Source of the DNA: Oenanthe sinensis
Lineage: Eukaryota > Streptophyta > Magnoliopsida > Apiales > Apiaceae
Assembly: GCA_028671895.1 (NCBI GenBank)
Contig: JAPMAC010000221.1
Coordinates: forward strand, 8,742,001 to 8,806,000
Length of the DNA stretch: 64,000 bases
Reading direction: 5' to 3'
Shown piece after piece: positions 45,723 to 58,721 of this stretch (positions are counted from its first letter, which is position 1; every line of letters starts with the position of its first letter). The notes beneath the pieces are model-generated. The model ran no database searches and had not been told where the DNA came from. It saw only the letters and a list, made by a program, of their open reading frames with translations. A program made the translations under genes and the position numbers.

Positions 45723-48700
45723 TTATATTCTTGTGTATGAGAAGTCCTCTTTTAGAAATGTGTCTATCAGCTTCTTCTCATCATTCTTCAATAAATCACT
45801 TAGCTTCCCCTTTAGTTCTTTCATTTGATCATAAGAATCATCAATTTGGAATATTGCAGCTCTTAATTTATATATTGATGATCTATCCATCCTTTCATCT
45901 AGAGGAATGCAGTAGGCTTTCTTTCCATCAGGATATAATATGAGTGTAGGAATTCATAACACCATCTTAACCTTTGCATCTCCTTTAGCCATTGCTTTCT
46001 CAGAATTATCTTCCAGTAAATATCCTGGTTTATACTCCTCAGAGTTTATCATAAGCAGACTCTCATTCTTTTTCTTTTCATTGATTATTCCTTCAAGAAT
46101 CTTCACCCACCTAGAACTAGCTTCATTCTCATCATTCAGGAGATAAAAAACATATTCAAGTTCTTTGGATGACTTATGAATCAAATCTTCTTCAGAAATC
46201 TTCATAACTCTCCCATTCTCCAAAAAATATAGCAGCTTCTCTTTGGCTTGTGCATCATCAAAAATGTCTTTTATTATGTGAACAGATATTAACTTGTCTA
46301 GATGTTCTTGAGTCAAATCTTCCTCAGATTTGTCTTTTAAAGAAAAGGGATCTCTGAAAATATTAGCTTCACCCCTGTAGACTTTGGCTTGAGAAGCACC
46401 AATACCACCCTTGTTTTTACCAAGTCTGGCATTGAGAGTTAGAATTTGTGTTTTTGTCCACAGAAGATGAGGATTCTTCTTTCTGATCAGAGTTTGTTGT
46501 TCTTCTTCCTCATCTTCAAAACTTGATCCACCTGGGAGAAATGTTGTTCCAGACATAGTAAGAGGAGTTTTTATTTAGCTGGATCTTTCTTCAAAATTGC
46601 AGGAATAGGCTTTGCTTGAACAATTGGCTTTGCTTGAGTTTCAACAGGCTTAGGAGCTTCAGCAGGATTTTCTTGAACAAATTTAGACACAATTTTCTTT
46701 GGTTGAATAGGTGCTTTTCTTTGAACAAGAGTCTTCTTCATATATTTTCTTTTCTTTTAGACTTGAGCATTATCAGTACCAGATTTCTTCAATTCTTCTT
46801 CCAAAGCAAATGGATCCATTCCTGGATTTTCTTCTGTAAATAATTTTCTAGCCATTTCTGCATCCTTCATGTTCTGTTCTTCTATTTTCTCAGGTTTCTC
46901 TTCTTCTTCAAGCCTCTTTGATAATTCCATATCAGCATCTATCAGAGTTTGCTTTTTGTCAAAGTTTAATAGAATCAGAGTTTGAGAAGTAGTCAGAGTT
47001 TGTTTTCCATCCTTATGACTCCCTTGACCATTATCATTACCACCATCATCAGATTTATCATCAGATTTTTGCACAACATCCTCCTTGCATTTGTCCTTTG
47101 AAACTTTCTCCCCCTTTCTAACATCATGCCCCTTTCGAATGGTTAAGATGTCTACAATTGTATGTAACATGGTTTGCATGAAGGAGACAATAATAGAAAG
47201 ATTATCAACTTTGACTTCCAAAGCATCCTATTTTGCAGAAACATTTTTGAGCTTCAATTCCAAAGCATGTTGAGATGTAGTGACAGAAGTCTGAACAGAT
47301 GCAATAGTTTTACTAACAGATTCCTTCGAATCACAAACTACATTGTGAAGACCCTTTGTCAACACAGTAGTAGCTTTTAAAACAGTCTTCATCTCAGTAG
47401 AATTCAATTCTGAGTCAGCCTTTTGAATCAGTTCATGAATATGAGGCCATGAAATATCTTCATTGGGAAATTTCCAAGACATATCCCAAATGAATTATCT
47501 GTGAGAGTTGAGAAGATCTTCATTAGATTGTTCTCCCTTAGAAGTAAAATCCCTCTCTACACCTTCTGCATCCAAAGCATCTTCAATTTCATCCTTGAGA
47601 TTTCAACAACCATATAGTCAGGATTTGCCATCCTTAATCTCTCATGGGCATCAAATGCATCAATAGGCCACTTCTTGGAGTTGTACCTTTGAGTGTATGG
47701 AATTGAAAGATCAAGCACTTCTTCATCTTCAAATATTGGCTCATCAGAGAATGTATCTTCATGATCAGAGTTTGCAATAGCATCAAAGTTTGTAGTGACA
47801 GATAAACTCTGAGTACCTGCAAAAGAATTAGAACATCCTAAATCACTCTTTTCTTTTAAAGTAATATAATTACTTCTCACATTACACATATCATAACTTT
47901 TAATAGTCAGAGTTTGCTCACTAGAAGTAACTAACTTCTTTCTCAATTTTACCTCTCCTTTTGTCAGATCCTGTGTCTACCTCTCATTATTAGTTTTGTT
48001 TTTCACACATTTTACCTCATGCTCACTAGAAAGGCTCAAATCACAATGTCCTACAGAAATAAGAGGTGGCTGAGAAAGGAGTTTTGTGGTCACATAAATA
48101 GGGGTACCCTTTTCAGGACTATCCATGATTATCCTAGCAGTAAAAGTTGAAAATATAAATTTTGAGCTTATACTATCAGAGAATAGAAATTCTGAAAAAA
48201 ATTCAGAGTTTATACCTTGAGTACTTGTTGAAGTGGATGGAGTTTCCATAGGCTGTGCAAAAAGAGGTTGCACCAAAATAGCATCAGAGATTGCCAATGG
48301 AACTGTATCAGAGTTTGACTTGTCAGCATCAGCAACAATAAGATCTTCTATGATTAGTTGAGTGCCTTCATCCAAAATTTGATTGGATGGTTCTTGTGTG
48401 GCAGAGGCCTTAACAACTGCTTCAACCCTTTGAGCTGAAGGTTCTTGTGGGTTGTACCCCTGATCCTTGCTGGCTTCATCTACTTCTTGGGTGGCTGTTG
48501 TTACACTTTGAGCAACAGGTTCTTGTGTTCCTGGCCTAGAAATGACTGCTACATCACTTTAAGAGGCATGATCTTGTGTGTCCTGGCCAAATGCGACTTG
48601 CTTCTTCTTTTTCCTGGTGAAGAGCTTTGAATTTGGAGAAACTGTAGATGATTTAGATTTTTGGTTAGCCATCTCCTTTTTAACTTCCTCTGCTAGCTCT

Positions 48701-50183
48701 CTTACTCTTTCATAAGATATCTCATTTATGATTTTATTGGGTGATTGTATAGGAGAATCAGATACTATAACTGGAGTAGCTTCACTGGCAGGATTTTCAT
48801 CAACATTTATATCACCACCAACTAACTCAGGTTTCATCATAGTATCATCTTTCTTAGTCTTTACCACAATATCAGACTTTATTAATTCATCAGAGATTAT
48901 TGTTGCATCAGAGTTTAATACTTGAAGTTGATCAGAGTTTGTCTGATCAGAGTTTAAGACATCAGAGTTTATTACTTCAATGTTTGATGCCTTAGCAAAT
49001 CTTCTCATTTTCTTTTTGGTTTCTGGCATTTAATTGACAGTAAATGGCTTCATAAAAGGTGAAGGAATCTCAGAAGCTTTCTTGACAGTTTTCTTCACAG
49101 CAAAGACCATACCTTCACTACTGTTATCAGAATCAGTGTTTTCATCAATTAACCTCCTTTTCTTTGGAGATGACTCTTTTACTGACTTTCCTTTTCTTTT
49201 GTTGATTGGCCCTTGTTGTGAGGTGTGTGTTACAACTGTAGTCTTTTAGGAGACAACAAAGGTTGGCATCTGTGTTTGGGTATCAGTGTTTAGTGATTGA
49301 CTTGGGTTAAAATCAGAGGTTGCTAAACTCTGATTCACAGTCACTTACAGAAAATCCCTCTCATACACAGAAGGCTTTCTCTGATGTAAGAGACGCCTCA
49401 CCCATGTGGGATAAAAAAGATTAGATAGTTTACCTTCAGCTTCCTTCTTTTGGCCTTTTCTAGTTAAGTCAGTAAAAATCCTCTTATTCATACAAAAACT
49501 AACTAAACTCTGATCATTCTCAAAGCTAACATCATGCAATAAATAGCTAAATATTAACTGTAAAAATTGAGCAAAATATACAGTGTATGCATCATCACTA
49601 ATCTTGCTAGTTAATTGCCTAATAATAAAACAAGGAAAATTAAATTGTAAGTTATGGGTCAGAGAATACCCAATATGTTGTTACAGCTTAGGAATGACAT
49701 CAAAGTTTGTGCATTTGGCTGTGAAAGCTCTTGTTATATAGTCAAATAAGAAGCTCCATTCACGTCTCAAATAGGGACTTGTCAGACTCCTCAGCTTAGA
49801 CAGTCTTCCTCCATAGCCTATTTCTTTAAAAAAAATGCCTTGATTTGAACATTAATCACAAGGTCATCATACATAGTCACTTCTGGAAGATGAAAGGCTT
49901 GACAAACCACAGCAGAAGTGATAGAGTGTTTGCCATTACATTGGAATGTTATTACTGGCTCTTCATCATCACCGGTATTATTGAACTTAGCAGTTGACCA
50001 GACTTTAATCAGAGATTGAGCAAAGAAATTATTGGGTTCCTGAAGATCATATCCAATATAGCTTTATTGTAAAAAATCTTGAAGCACGTGAAAATCTTGA
50101 AGAATATCAGTTTTAGACAGGAGTGAGATGTAGTTTGTAACAACAAATGTATAGTTTTGGAAAGAGAGTCCCTTGGATGCCAT
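45723..50183 (-). pseudogene. Element C2 accessory ORF (about 1480 codons, broken)
   Basis: It starts MASKGLSFQNYTFVVTNY at 50183 and ends SYTRI at 45723. The N-terminal domain includes ITFQCNGKHSITSAVVCQAFH and AFTAKCTNFDVIPKL, wording I associate with uncharacterised plant transposon proteins. Basic stretches KRKGKSVKESSPKKRRLINEN and FTRKKKKQVAFGQD suggest nuclear import. TQEP repeats, IPYTQRYNSKKWPIDAFDAHERLR, a long coiled coil (47480-47080), then a C-terminal domain (LPGGSSFEDEEEEQQ, EHLDKLISVHIIKDIFDD, YKPGYLLEDNSEKAM) follow. C1 lacks this last part. There are about eight stops and two frameshifts, otherwise collinear with C1. Product unknown; a nuclear regulator or nucleic-acid-binding factor is an inference. 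Confidence 0.7.
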
Positions 50184-50717
50184 TTAAGAACAGAGATTTG
50201 TAAATATGAGAAATTAGGGTTTTAGAAAATGATAGAGAAATATAGGAATAAAAGATGCAGGTGAATAATTTAAAGTGAAAATAAGAATTAAACTATTCCC
50301 TTTCATTTGCATATACTCTGTATTGGGACACGTGACAATTTTTGAGTGGTAGAGTAATGAGTAGTTCAGTTCTCAAAATACAACATGTGTGTGTGTATAT
50401 GTGTTTAAATATGACTCATTTTTTGTGAGATACATGCGCCCTAATGATTACTCCAATCAGAGATTAATAAATATGATGTCATAAAATTAAATATGATGTC
50501 ATAAATAATATCTTAGAATTTAGTCTAATATCAGAGTATAAAGTAAACAGAGTTTATATTTATTATCAGAGTTTACCGCATACTCTGACAGAGTATACCA
50601 TAAACACTGATAGATGATGATCAGAGATTATATGTTCCAATGGTCAGAGTTTACTTCATTTTCCATCAGAGTTTACCACATACTCTGACAGAGTTTATCA
50701 TAAACTCTGATTGTCTG
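50184..50717 (-). other. C2 spacer between pol and accessory ORF
   Basis: Counterpart of 40690-41211. The 200 bp next to pol hold about ten tcagagttta/aaactctga motifs. The rest is an AT-rich leader with no ORF. Confidence 0.6.
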
Positions 50718-51117
50718 CTAATTGCTATCTGGAGTTGAGCCACTTGTCACCATTCCTAATTCAGAAACCAATCTTGAAAATGTTGCTTCACACAAAGGCT
50801 TGGTGAATATGTCTGCTAACTATTGATCTGTGAGAAAAAATGCAATTCAATTGTTCCTTCCATGACATTATCCCTTATGAAGTGATATCTAATACTGATG
50901 TGCTTTGTTAGAGAATGTTGGAATGGATTTCCTGTCATTGCAATAGCACTTTGATTATCACAATAAATAGGAATTTTTGAAAAGTTCAAACCATAGTCTA
51001 ACAGTTGATTTCTCATCCATAAAATTTGTACACAGCAGCTTCCTGTAGCTATATATTCAGCATCTGCTGTTGAAGTTGAGATAGATTTCTGTTTCTTACT
51101 GAACCATGAGACAATTC
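50718..51117 (-). pseudogene. Element C2 pol: RNase H C-terminal part
   Basis: From the D insertion point the frame reads IVSWFSKKQ, STADAEYIATGSCC (conserved E), KIPIYCDNQSAIAMTGN, TKHISIRYHFIRD, then shifts frame after ELHFF. The natural stop is at 50718. The upstream half of the same domain is at 60253 onwards, on the far side of element D. Confidence 0.85.
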
Positions 51118-52662
51118 TGTTAGTAATTGTGCTCTAGAGACAATACTTTTTATATTTTAAGGAAAATATTTATTATTAAGGATTATGTTTTATTGATTAC
51201 TATTTATTTATTATGTTTTATTTACTGCGTAATAAATTGAAAGCATAATAAATGTCCTTGGAATTTTGATACGTATTATATATCTTTAAGTATGTGACTT
51301 AAAAAATGAGATTATATGAATAGTATATTATTCCTAAAATTCCCTAGTCGAGTATTATTATTTAAGGACAATAATAATGCACAAAGACTAGTATGTTTCT
51401 TGACAGATGACCACATCTCATTGGTCATAGGTATGGGGATACTAAAGTCAAGAACATAAGTGCATGTATCAATGCATGGCACTGGAATGACCCGCCGTGA
51501 GATTCTACATGTTAAGTAAGTGTCATAAGTAATTCTCACTGTGATAATGGTGTTATGATCCTTAGACCTGAAATCATTATATTTCTATACGAGAATTAAT
51601 ATACTTTGATTACATTAAAAGTTACCTTTGACCGGGTGATGATAAAAGTGGACATTGGGTATATTATGAATCGTATGAGAAATATGAATGATCTAGATGG
51701 GATTTAATCCTCCTAATTTTAGGAGTGATATTATTGGCCTCTTGTTTGAGTGAGACTATGAAATGCACGGCCGTGCTCAAATGTTGATTTGATTTTAATA
51801 GTCTACTCATCGATCAAGAAAATAAAGATTAAATTATGAAGAGGATGACACGAGACATGCCTTGAGTTTAATCTATAATATCAAGATTAAAGGGATTATA
51901 TTACATGGAACATTATTCACGAAAGGCTTAATCGAATCACCGATTTATTATTATTACTTGGGTAGCAATGATGTATTACTAGATGCCGCTCATTGTTTAC
52001 AATTTTAATTAGATATTAAAATTATTGCCAACGTAATAATAACCTACAGGGTCACACACAAAGAACGCTTGAAGGAGAAATAATTTAAATTATGAATTTA
52101 AATTAAATAAGTAATTTATTTTATTTATGATATTAATTAAGTATGACTTAATTAATTATATAAATAGAATAAATGAATTACTTAAACTAATTCCAAAATT
52201 AATAATTAATTAATTAAGTGAGACTTAATTAAATAATTTAAAATTTTGGATTAATATTAATTATAATTGGATTATAATTAGAAAAACTTATTCCTCTCTC
52301 TATATAATCTCTTTATGGGCTGATTTAATAAAATAGAGATTTTACAAAAACCCTAGCCGTTCTGAGAGAGGAGGAAGATAGAGAGAGAAGAAGTTTTCGG
52401 GTGCTAGTACACATCAATCCTTCATGAAAAGTGTTCGTGTGGATACCGTAGAGCGTAGATCGCGAGAGCGGGATACGTGGTGATTAAACAAGCTTTGGAC
52501 CTCCATTAATCTTCCATTAATGAACTGTTAAAGCTTCTAAAGGTATTTATTCTTTATCTCCGAATTAAATCTTTTGTTTTCGCATGGATCCTGAGGAGGG
52601 TTTCGCTATTTTGATTTATTTTTCACGTTTATTCCGCTGCGTTTGTGTCACGAAACCCTTCA
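51118..52662 (+). repeat. Element D LTR, left copy (solo-LTR-like context)
   Basis: 1545 bp, TGTTAGTAATTGTG to GAAACCCTTCA, with aattc directly before (51113-51117) and after (52663-52667). TATA box tatataatc at 52301. Immediately to the right comes C2 pol host sequence, not a PBS, so on its own it looks like a solo LTR with a perfect target duplication. Compared with the right copy I count about ten substitutions and two indels (13 and 1 bp). Confidence 0.92.
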
Positions 52663-53413
52663 AATTCTTCTACCTAGAAATTGACAACTTCTACTGGTGC
52701 TTTTTCTGTCAATTTTGCATCCTGCAAAATCAGCATTTGAATAGCCTATTAGTTTAAAGTCCAACTCTCTAGGATACCATAAGCCAAGATTGATGGTGCC
52801 CTTGAGATATTTAAAAATTCTCTTAACAGCAATCAAATGAGGTTCCCTTGGATTTGCCTGAAATCTAGCACATAGACAGGTGGCAAACATGATGTCTGGT
52901 CTACTTGCAGACAAATAGAGAAGTGATCCAATCATGCCACTGTATGCTGTAATATCTATAAGCTCACCACTGTCTTGATCAAGTTTGGTTGCATTAGCCA
53001 TTGGAGTAGTAGCATATGCAGAGTCTTGCATTTGAAACTTTGTTAGTAGATTTTTTTATGTATTTAGACTGATTTATGAAAATTCCTTCATCCGTCTGTT
53101 TCACTTGCAACCCTAGAAAATAACTCATATCTCCCATCATGCTAATTTGATACATGAACTGCATTAGCTTTGAAAATTTTTCATAGAGTTTCTCATTAGT
53201 GGAACCAGATATAATATCATCAATATATATTTAAATCAATAATAAATCTTTACCTTGAGTTTTGTAAAATAAGGTTTTATCAATTGTACCTCTTGTGAAA
53301 CCACTTTCAAGTAGAAATTGAGCCAGAGTTTCATACCAGGCTCTTGGTGCTTGCTTGAGTCCATATAAATCTTTTATCCAATCTGTAAACATGATTTGGA
53401 TATTTTGGATTGA
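52663..53413 (-). repeat. 751-bp duplicate of C2 pol (RT/RNase H)
   Basis: Identical in length to 60253-61003, with two mismatches noticed. It encodes the connection and RNase H start (SGELIDITAYSGMIGSLLYLSAS, NADFAGCKIDRKSTSRSCQFL). Similarity ends abruptly after ttttggattga. The left copy continues into element D, the right copy into the rest of pol. Confidence 0.93.
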
Positions 53414-55327
53414 TTATTTGAAATTATGATTTATGATTTATGATTTATGATTTTCTGAAAATTATTTGATTTTCTAAAATTTTGAGTATATGTATGTATA
53501 TATTATGAATATATGATATTCATGTAATGTATAATCATATGATGATTGTATGTATCTCTGTGTATGTATATATGATATATGCTTGTTCTTGTTATGAGAA
53601 TTGTATATGATACGATTTCTGAAACACCGTCAGATTTGGAGAAATCTGACTGCTGTATCCGATTTTTGTAAACGATATGTGTTTTCTGACTGGAATCGGG
53701 CCAATGAACAAAACTGATAGCTTTGCTATCATCGACGGGTCTGTAAGGCGTTTGACGTCGTTAAGGGCCTCGAAATAGCGATTTATTGTCTTCAGAAATC
53801 TGTTTTTAATTTTCTGAAATTTCGAAATTTGTTATATATGATTATATGATATGATTATATAATATGAGATATATTATATGTGTTATATGATAGCATGGTG
53901 GATGGTTATGGCCTAAAGACCCATAGGATAGTGGTTTTGATTTATGGTTTTGGTTTCTAAATACGACTTGCATGTCGTTTATTCATTGTAATTTAATTAT
54001 CTCGAATGTAACTCGAGTTCTTCTTGTAATTTCATTTGAATAGTTTTATTTTTTATTATTCAATGTAATTATCAATGAAGACTTGCAAGTAAGGAGGCGA
54101 TCCAAAAGGGGATGATGGAGCAATGAAGAAAGAAGACATGTAATAAATAGTACTTTTAAAACCACCATAGACTGACCTTGATATTTCCATTAGCTTGAAA
54201 ATATCATATAGGATGGGGCCATAACCAAACACGTTTAATTTACGCACATTACAAATATGTATATGATTGCATGTATTGGTATGTATGCGTAGATATAATT
54301 GAGATGCATGCTTAATATTGATTAATCATGTATGTATTAGATACGAAACCCATACCATGTTTGCTTAAACAAGATAAAATCTGTAACGATTCAAGATTTT
54401 AAAATTAACAAACGATCATGAGATTCTTGTGTTTATGAAATATGGATTTTTAAAACACGGAATTAAATATGGATTTTTGATATCTATAATTGGGATTTTC
54501 TGACAAAAGCGGATATGCGTATTCGTAAGGCTGATGGGTTTTAAGTGTGACCATTGGTATCCTCCATCTACCTGGGAAATGAACAATTTAAGATGTCGAT
54601 TTGAAATATTTGGTTCAAGGAAAAATTGAGGATCTCTTTATGATGTGATCATGATCGTTATAAATTTTCTAAAACCCCTTAACAAAATATTAAGTTTTAC
54701 TCGGATGCTTTCCAATGAATGAACACTCATCGAATCCTAGATCGATAAGGGGAAGGACTGTCAGTGGCAGGGGACTCCTATCTATCGTGGTGAGATGCGA
54801 TGAATATAAACGGTTATATTCGGCCGTTGTATCATTGGGTCTAACTTAACTGAGTCGTCATAATAAGTGAAAATAAACGGTTATATTCAACTATTATGAA
54901 CTTAGAAGCATAGAGTTTGGTTAAAAGTCTATTAGATAGATAAGATCAATCGTTGTTCACCAAACTATCCAAGAATTATATATCATATAATTGACAACTG
55001 TTGTCTACCTAAATAATCATTTTCTAAGGACTTCCGGTGGTTGACTTAGGACATGACGAAATATGGATCTTGGCTCACTAGAAAGAATTATGGGATATAC
55101 TTTCCAAATTAATAGTAAGGGCTATTAGTTTGATAAAAATAGTGGGAGGTATATGATGATATACCATAATCACTTAAACATAATTAATATTAAAATTGAA
55201 ATCTAGTTTATTTTATGCACTTTAATATTGTAGATATCAAATGATAAACACAAACAACTTCTCTATGCGATCAGTTCTTGAGAAGGACAAGTTGACGAGA
55301 ATATATTTCCTTGACTGACATAGGAGC
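53414..55327 (+). other. Element D leader/unassigned internal region
   Basis: No coding resemblance. AT-rich with runs of atgatttatg near 53425-53450 and of atatgattatatg near 53835-53880. A purine-rich piece (aaggaggcgatccaaaagggg, 54091 onwards) could be part of an untranslated leader. It may include older inserted sequence; boundaries unclear. Confidence 0.4.
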
Positions 55328-56060
55328 TTGAGGATCGTCCTCGGGCACCACGATATTAGTCAAATCTCTTCCCCTGCTCTTAAAGTTGAGAATGTAACAT
55401 GTGCAAATCATAGTGCTTATTGGAAGCAAATTGATGTTGCGACTGATGTTTCATGTCTCATGCTCGCAAATATATGTGCTGATCTTAAGAAGCAATACAA
55501 GCATATAGATGCTTATGAAACGATTGAGCACAAGATATATTTGAAAGGGCACTATACACTTACAAGTAGGGAGAGTGAGACCCGGTTACACCACATGTTC
55601 TAAAGATTATAGGGTATAATGAATACCATTGATATTTTGGGTTTCCAGATTGGTCTGGAGACAGTTAGATTTGATCTTACAATCTTCGGACAAATATTAT
55701 TCTTATTTTGTTATGAACAATAAAGTGAATAAGATTGGTAAAACACCCATTGAGTTGCTAAGCATGTTGAGAACTGCTGAAAGTAATATGATAAATGCAT
55801 GAACTACTACTATATTGATGGTAAACATAGGGAATGCAAAAGGGAAAGGAAAATGGAAAGGCAAGGAGAAGATTTGATCTAGTTCCGTTGTCAAACCAAA
55901 GTCCAATCCCTAAAGCAGACTCTAAAGTCTGAATGAGGTGTTGATAAAGAAGACGATTGTCACTTCTGTGGAAAGTTGGGAGACTGGAAATTAAACTGTC
56001 ATGCTTAATTGGAAGATCGGAAGATGATGATCAATAAGGGTCAAGCTTAAGGTATCGAGT
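55328..56060 (+). pseudogene. Element D gag
   Basis: Gag helical region CANHSAYWKQIDVATDVSC, then MLANICADLKKQYKHIDAYE, then a frameshift and degraded text. A zinc-knuckle remnant CHFCGKLGDWKLNCH lies near 55960-56004, with Asp where the His ligand is expected. Several stops. Confidence 0.75.
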
Positions 56061-56139
56061 TGGAATTGGAGTAAAGATAGTTGCTCTGGTTCGTGGAACT
56101 CGTTACTTAATTTTTGGCCTATAAGGAAAATTTAGAACT

Positions 56140-57190
56140 TGATAATTGTTATAACGTGCTTGCAATTGGCAGGGACATTATTTCAGTTTCTTGTTTGGAC
56201 AAGAAAGGCTTTTTCATTTTAATTAAATAACAATAGTTGTTTATTCTATTTTGATGATGAGCCTTATAATGTTGCACAACTAATTAACAATTTATATGTT
56301 CTAAAGTGACTCAAATAAAATATTACCTTTGGCACTGTTGTTGAGGCCATATTAATGAGAAACGCATTTTCAGAATACATAAGGATGCATTCATGGAAAA
56401 GTTTGATTATGAATTATACAAAAGGATGCAAATCTTGGCTTATTTGGCAAAATGACTAAAGCTCCTTTTACCGGACATGGTGAAGGGATCATTGAATGGG
56501 TATGCCTTATACATAGTGATGTATGTGGTCATATGTGTACGATGACAAAAGGTAGATTTTATTAACTTCATAAAATTTACTAATTATTTTAGTAGATACG
56601 GATATATGTATCTTTTGAAGAACTAATCCGAATCATTTGAAAAATTCAAAGACTATAAAGATGAAGTAGAAAATATCAAAGAAAGGTTTTTGATAGGAGG
56701 GATCACACCTTGTTGGACATGGTGCGATCAATGTTGAGTCAATAAATCTTCCAATTAGTTTATGGGGTTGCACTCTGGAAACGGCTCCACATACACTTAA
56801 CATTGTTCCTACTAAAATGGTTCAAAAGAATCCTCATGAGATATGGACTGAGAAACGTCACAGCATGTCATTTATGAAAATTTGGGGATGTGAAGCGTTT
56901 GTGAAACGTCTAATCTATGACAAGCTAGGACCAAAATCAGATAAATGTAATTTTGTGGAATACCCATCTGAAACAAGGGGTTATTCTTTCTATAATCCTT
57001 CCGAGAATAAAGTGTTTGTTGCTCGAACTGCTGAGAGACAGTGGGAAGATAATAGATCTCAATGAAGTTTGAGACCCACATGATAATGTTGAACCAATGG
57101 AGGAACCTGAGCAGAATATACAAGAAAAATAATACTGCTCAAGAAACACAGGTATTCGTAGGTCTAGTAAGATTCGCCATGAGCTCGAGA
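56140..57190 (+). pseudogene. Element D pol: GAG-pre-integrase and integrase remnant
   Basis: IISVSCLDKKGFF (near 56175) and LINNLYVLK mark the pre-integrase domain. IHSDVCG (near 56512) gives the first acidic residue. The core is then deleted: VENIKE (56670) is followed within about 40 bp by sequence matching the region after the catalytic Glu. The downstream part HEIWTEKRHSMSFMKIWGCEAF and NKVFVART is intact. Integrase is dead by deletion. Confidence 0.75.
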
Positions 57191-58122
57191 GATAATATGG
57201 ATTTCTCTTGACTCAAGATGGTGATGTGATGCTTATGGATGAAGATGAGCCTCTCATCTACCAAGACACTATGAACACTCCAGATTCTAAGAGATGGCTG
57301 GATGCTATTAAATCTGAGATGGAATCCATGTATACTAATCAAGTATGGACTTTGGTTGATCCACTTGAAGGGGTAAAACCTATAGGGTGCAAGTGGGTTT
57401 TCAAGAAGAAGACCGACATGGATGCTAATGTACAGACCTACAAGGCACGATTGGTGGCAAAAGGTTTCAAGAAAATTCATGGTATTGACTATGATGAGAC
57501 CTTTTCACCAGTTGTTATGGTCATGTCCATCAGGATTTTGCTTGCTATAGTTGCTTACTATGAATATGAAATCTGGCAAATGGATGTCAAAACCGCTTTC
57601 TTAAATGAGAGCCTTGAAGAAGATATGGATGTGTACATGACACACCCTAAGGGTTTTGTTGATCCAAAGGATGCTGGAAATGTATGTAAGTTGCGTCGAT
57701 CCATTTATGGATTAAAGCAAGCCTCGAGGAGATGGAACATTTGTTTTTATGAAACAGTCAAAAAGAGTTTGACTTTATTCAGAATGAAGATGAAACTTGT
57801 GTTTACAAGAAGTTTAGTGGGAGCCATGTGGCATTCCTAGTATTATATGTTGATGATATATTACTAATAGGGAATGACATTCCTTCTCTACAGACTGTGA
57901 AGACTTGGTTGAGAAATAATTTCTCAATGAAAGACTTAGGCGATGTGACATATATATTAGGGATCGAGATCTATAGAGATAGATCAAGGTGATTGATCGG
58001 CCTAATTTAGAGTACATACATTGACAAAGTTTTGCATCGATTTCAAATGCAAAGAGACTAAAATGGATATGTCCCAATGTCTCATGGGATAGTGATCTCA
58101 AAATAAAATTTGTCCTAAATCA
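57191..58122 (+). pseudogene. Element D reverse transcriptase
   Basis: Open from 57208 to 57840: SPDSKRW-like start (NTPDSKRWLDAIKSEMESMY), GCKWVFKKKTDMDANVQTYKARLVAKGF, IHGIDYDETFSPV, WQMDVKTAFLN, LRRSIYGLKQASRRW. After a frameshift near 57835 the YVDDILLIGND active site, FSMKDLGDVTYILGIEIY and SHGIV follow in another frame with stops. Confidence 0.85.
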
Positions 58123-58707
58123 TTGGATGATAGGGACTGCATGAGTAAAATTCCATATGCGTTAGCAATTGGTTTTATAATGTATGCAATGATATGTATT
58201 TGTCCTGATGTCTCGTATGCTTTAACCATGATGAGTAGATGCCGATCTAATCCAGGTGAAGGTCACTGGACGACAGTCAAGAATATTCTTAAGTACTTAA
58301 AGAGGACTAAAGATTCATTCTTGTTATATGGAGGAGATGTGAAGCTAGTTGTAAGAGGTTTCAGTGATACTGGTTTCTAGACAGATAACGATAATTTAAT
58401 GTTTCTGTCTGGCTTTGTGTTTTATTGAGATGTTGTATGCTGGAATGGTTCACAGCAAAGACAATTGTTGATTTTACAATAGAACCTGAGTATATTGATG
58501 CTTGTGAAGCAGCCAAGGAGGCTGTTTGGGCATGTACTTAGGAGATATCACCTAATTAATGAGATTAATGATCAAGGAGATATACATATATGTAAAGTGT
58601 ATACTAATAATAATATTGCAGACACACTGACTAAGGCTTTGTCGCAGCAGAAGCACGAAAGTCACACTAGTTCCATGAGTATTGGATACTTGGGTAATTG
58701 GCTCTAG
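58123..58707 (+). pseudogene. Element D connection and RNase H
   Basis: MSKIPYALAIGFIMYAM, CPDVSYALTMMSRC and HWTTVKNILKYLKRTKDSF form the connection; RGFSDTGF is the start of RNase H (catalytic Asp kept). The middle is degraded. The end, ADTLTKALSQQKHESHT and GYLGNWL, is intact up to the stop at 58705-58707. Confidence 0.85.
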
Positions 58708-58708
58708 T

Positions 58709-58721
58709 GCAAGTGGGAGAT
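58709..58721 (+). other. Element D polypurine tract
   Basis: gcaagtgggagat directly precedes the LTR start TGTTAGTAATTG, the typical end of this copia group. It confirms that the LTR at 58722 is the 3' LTR. Confidence 0.85.

Noticed and set aside
41212..50183. Accessory ORF as a retroviral-type envelope gene
   Set aside because: No signal peptide or clear membrane anchor is seen, and basic NLS-like stretches point to the nucleus. The label env-like is therefore not supported here.
51312..51539. 75-codon minus-strand ORF present in both D LTRs (also 58916-59143)
   Set aside because: Conserved only because the LTRs are near-identical copies. No domain or coding context.
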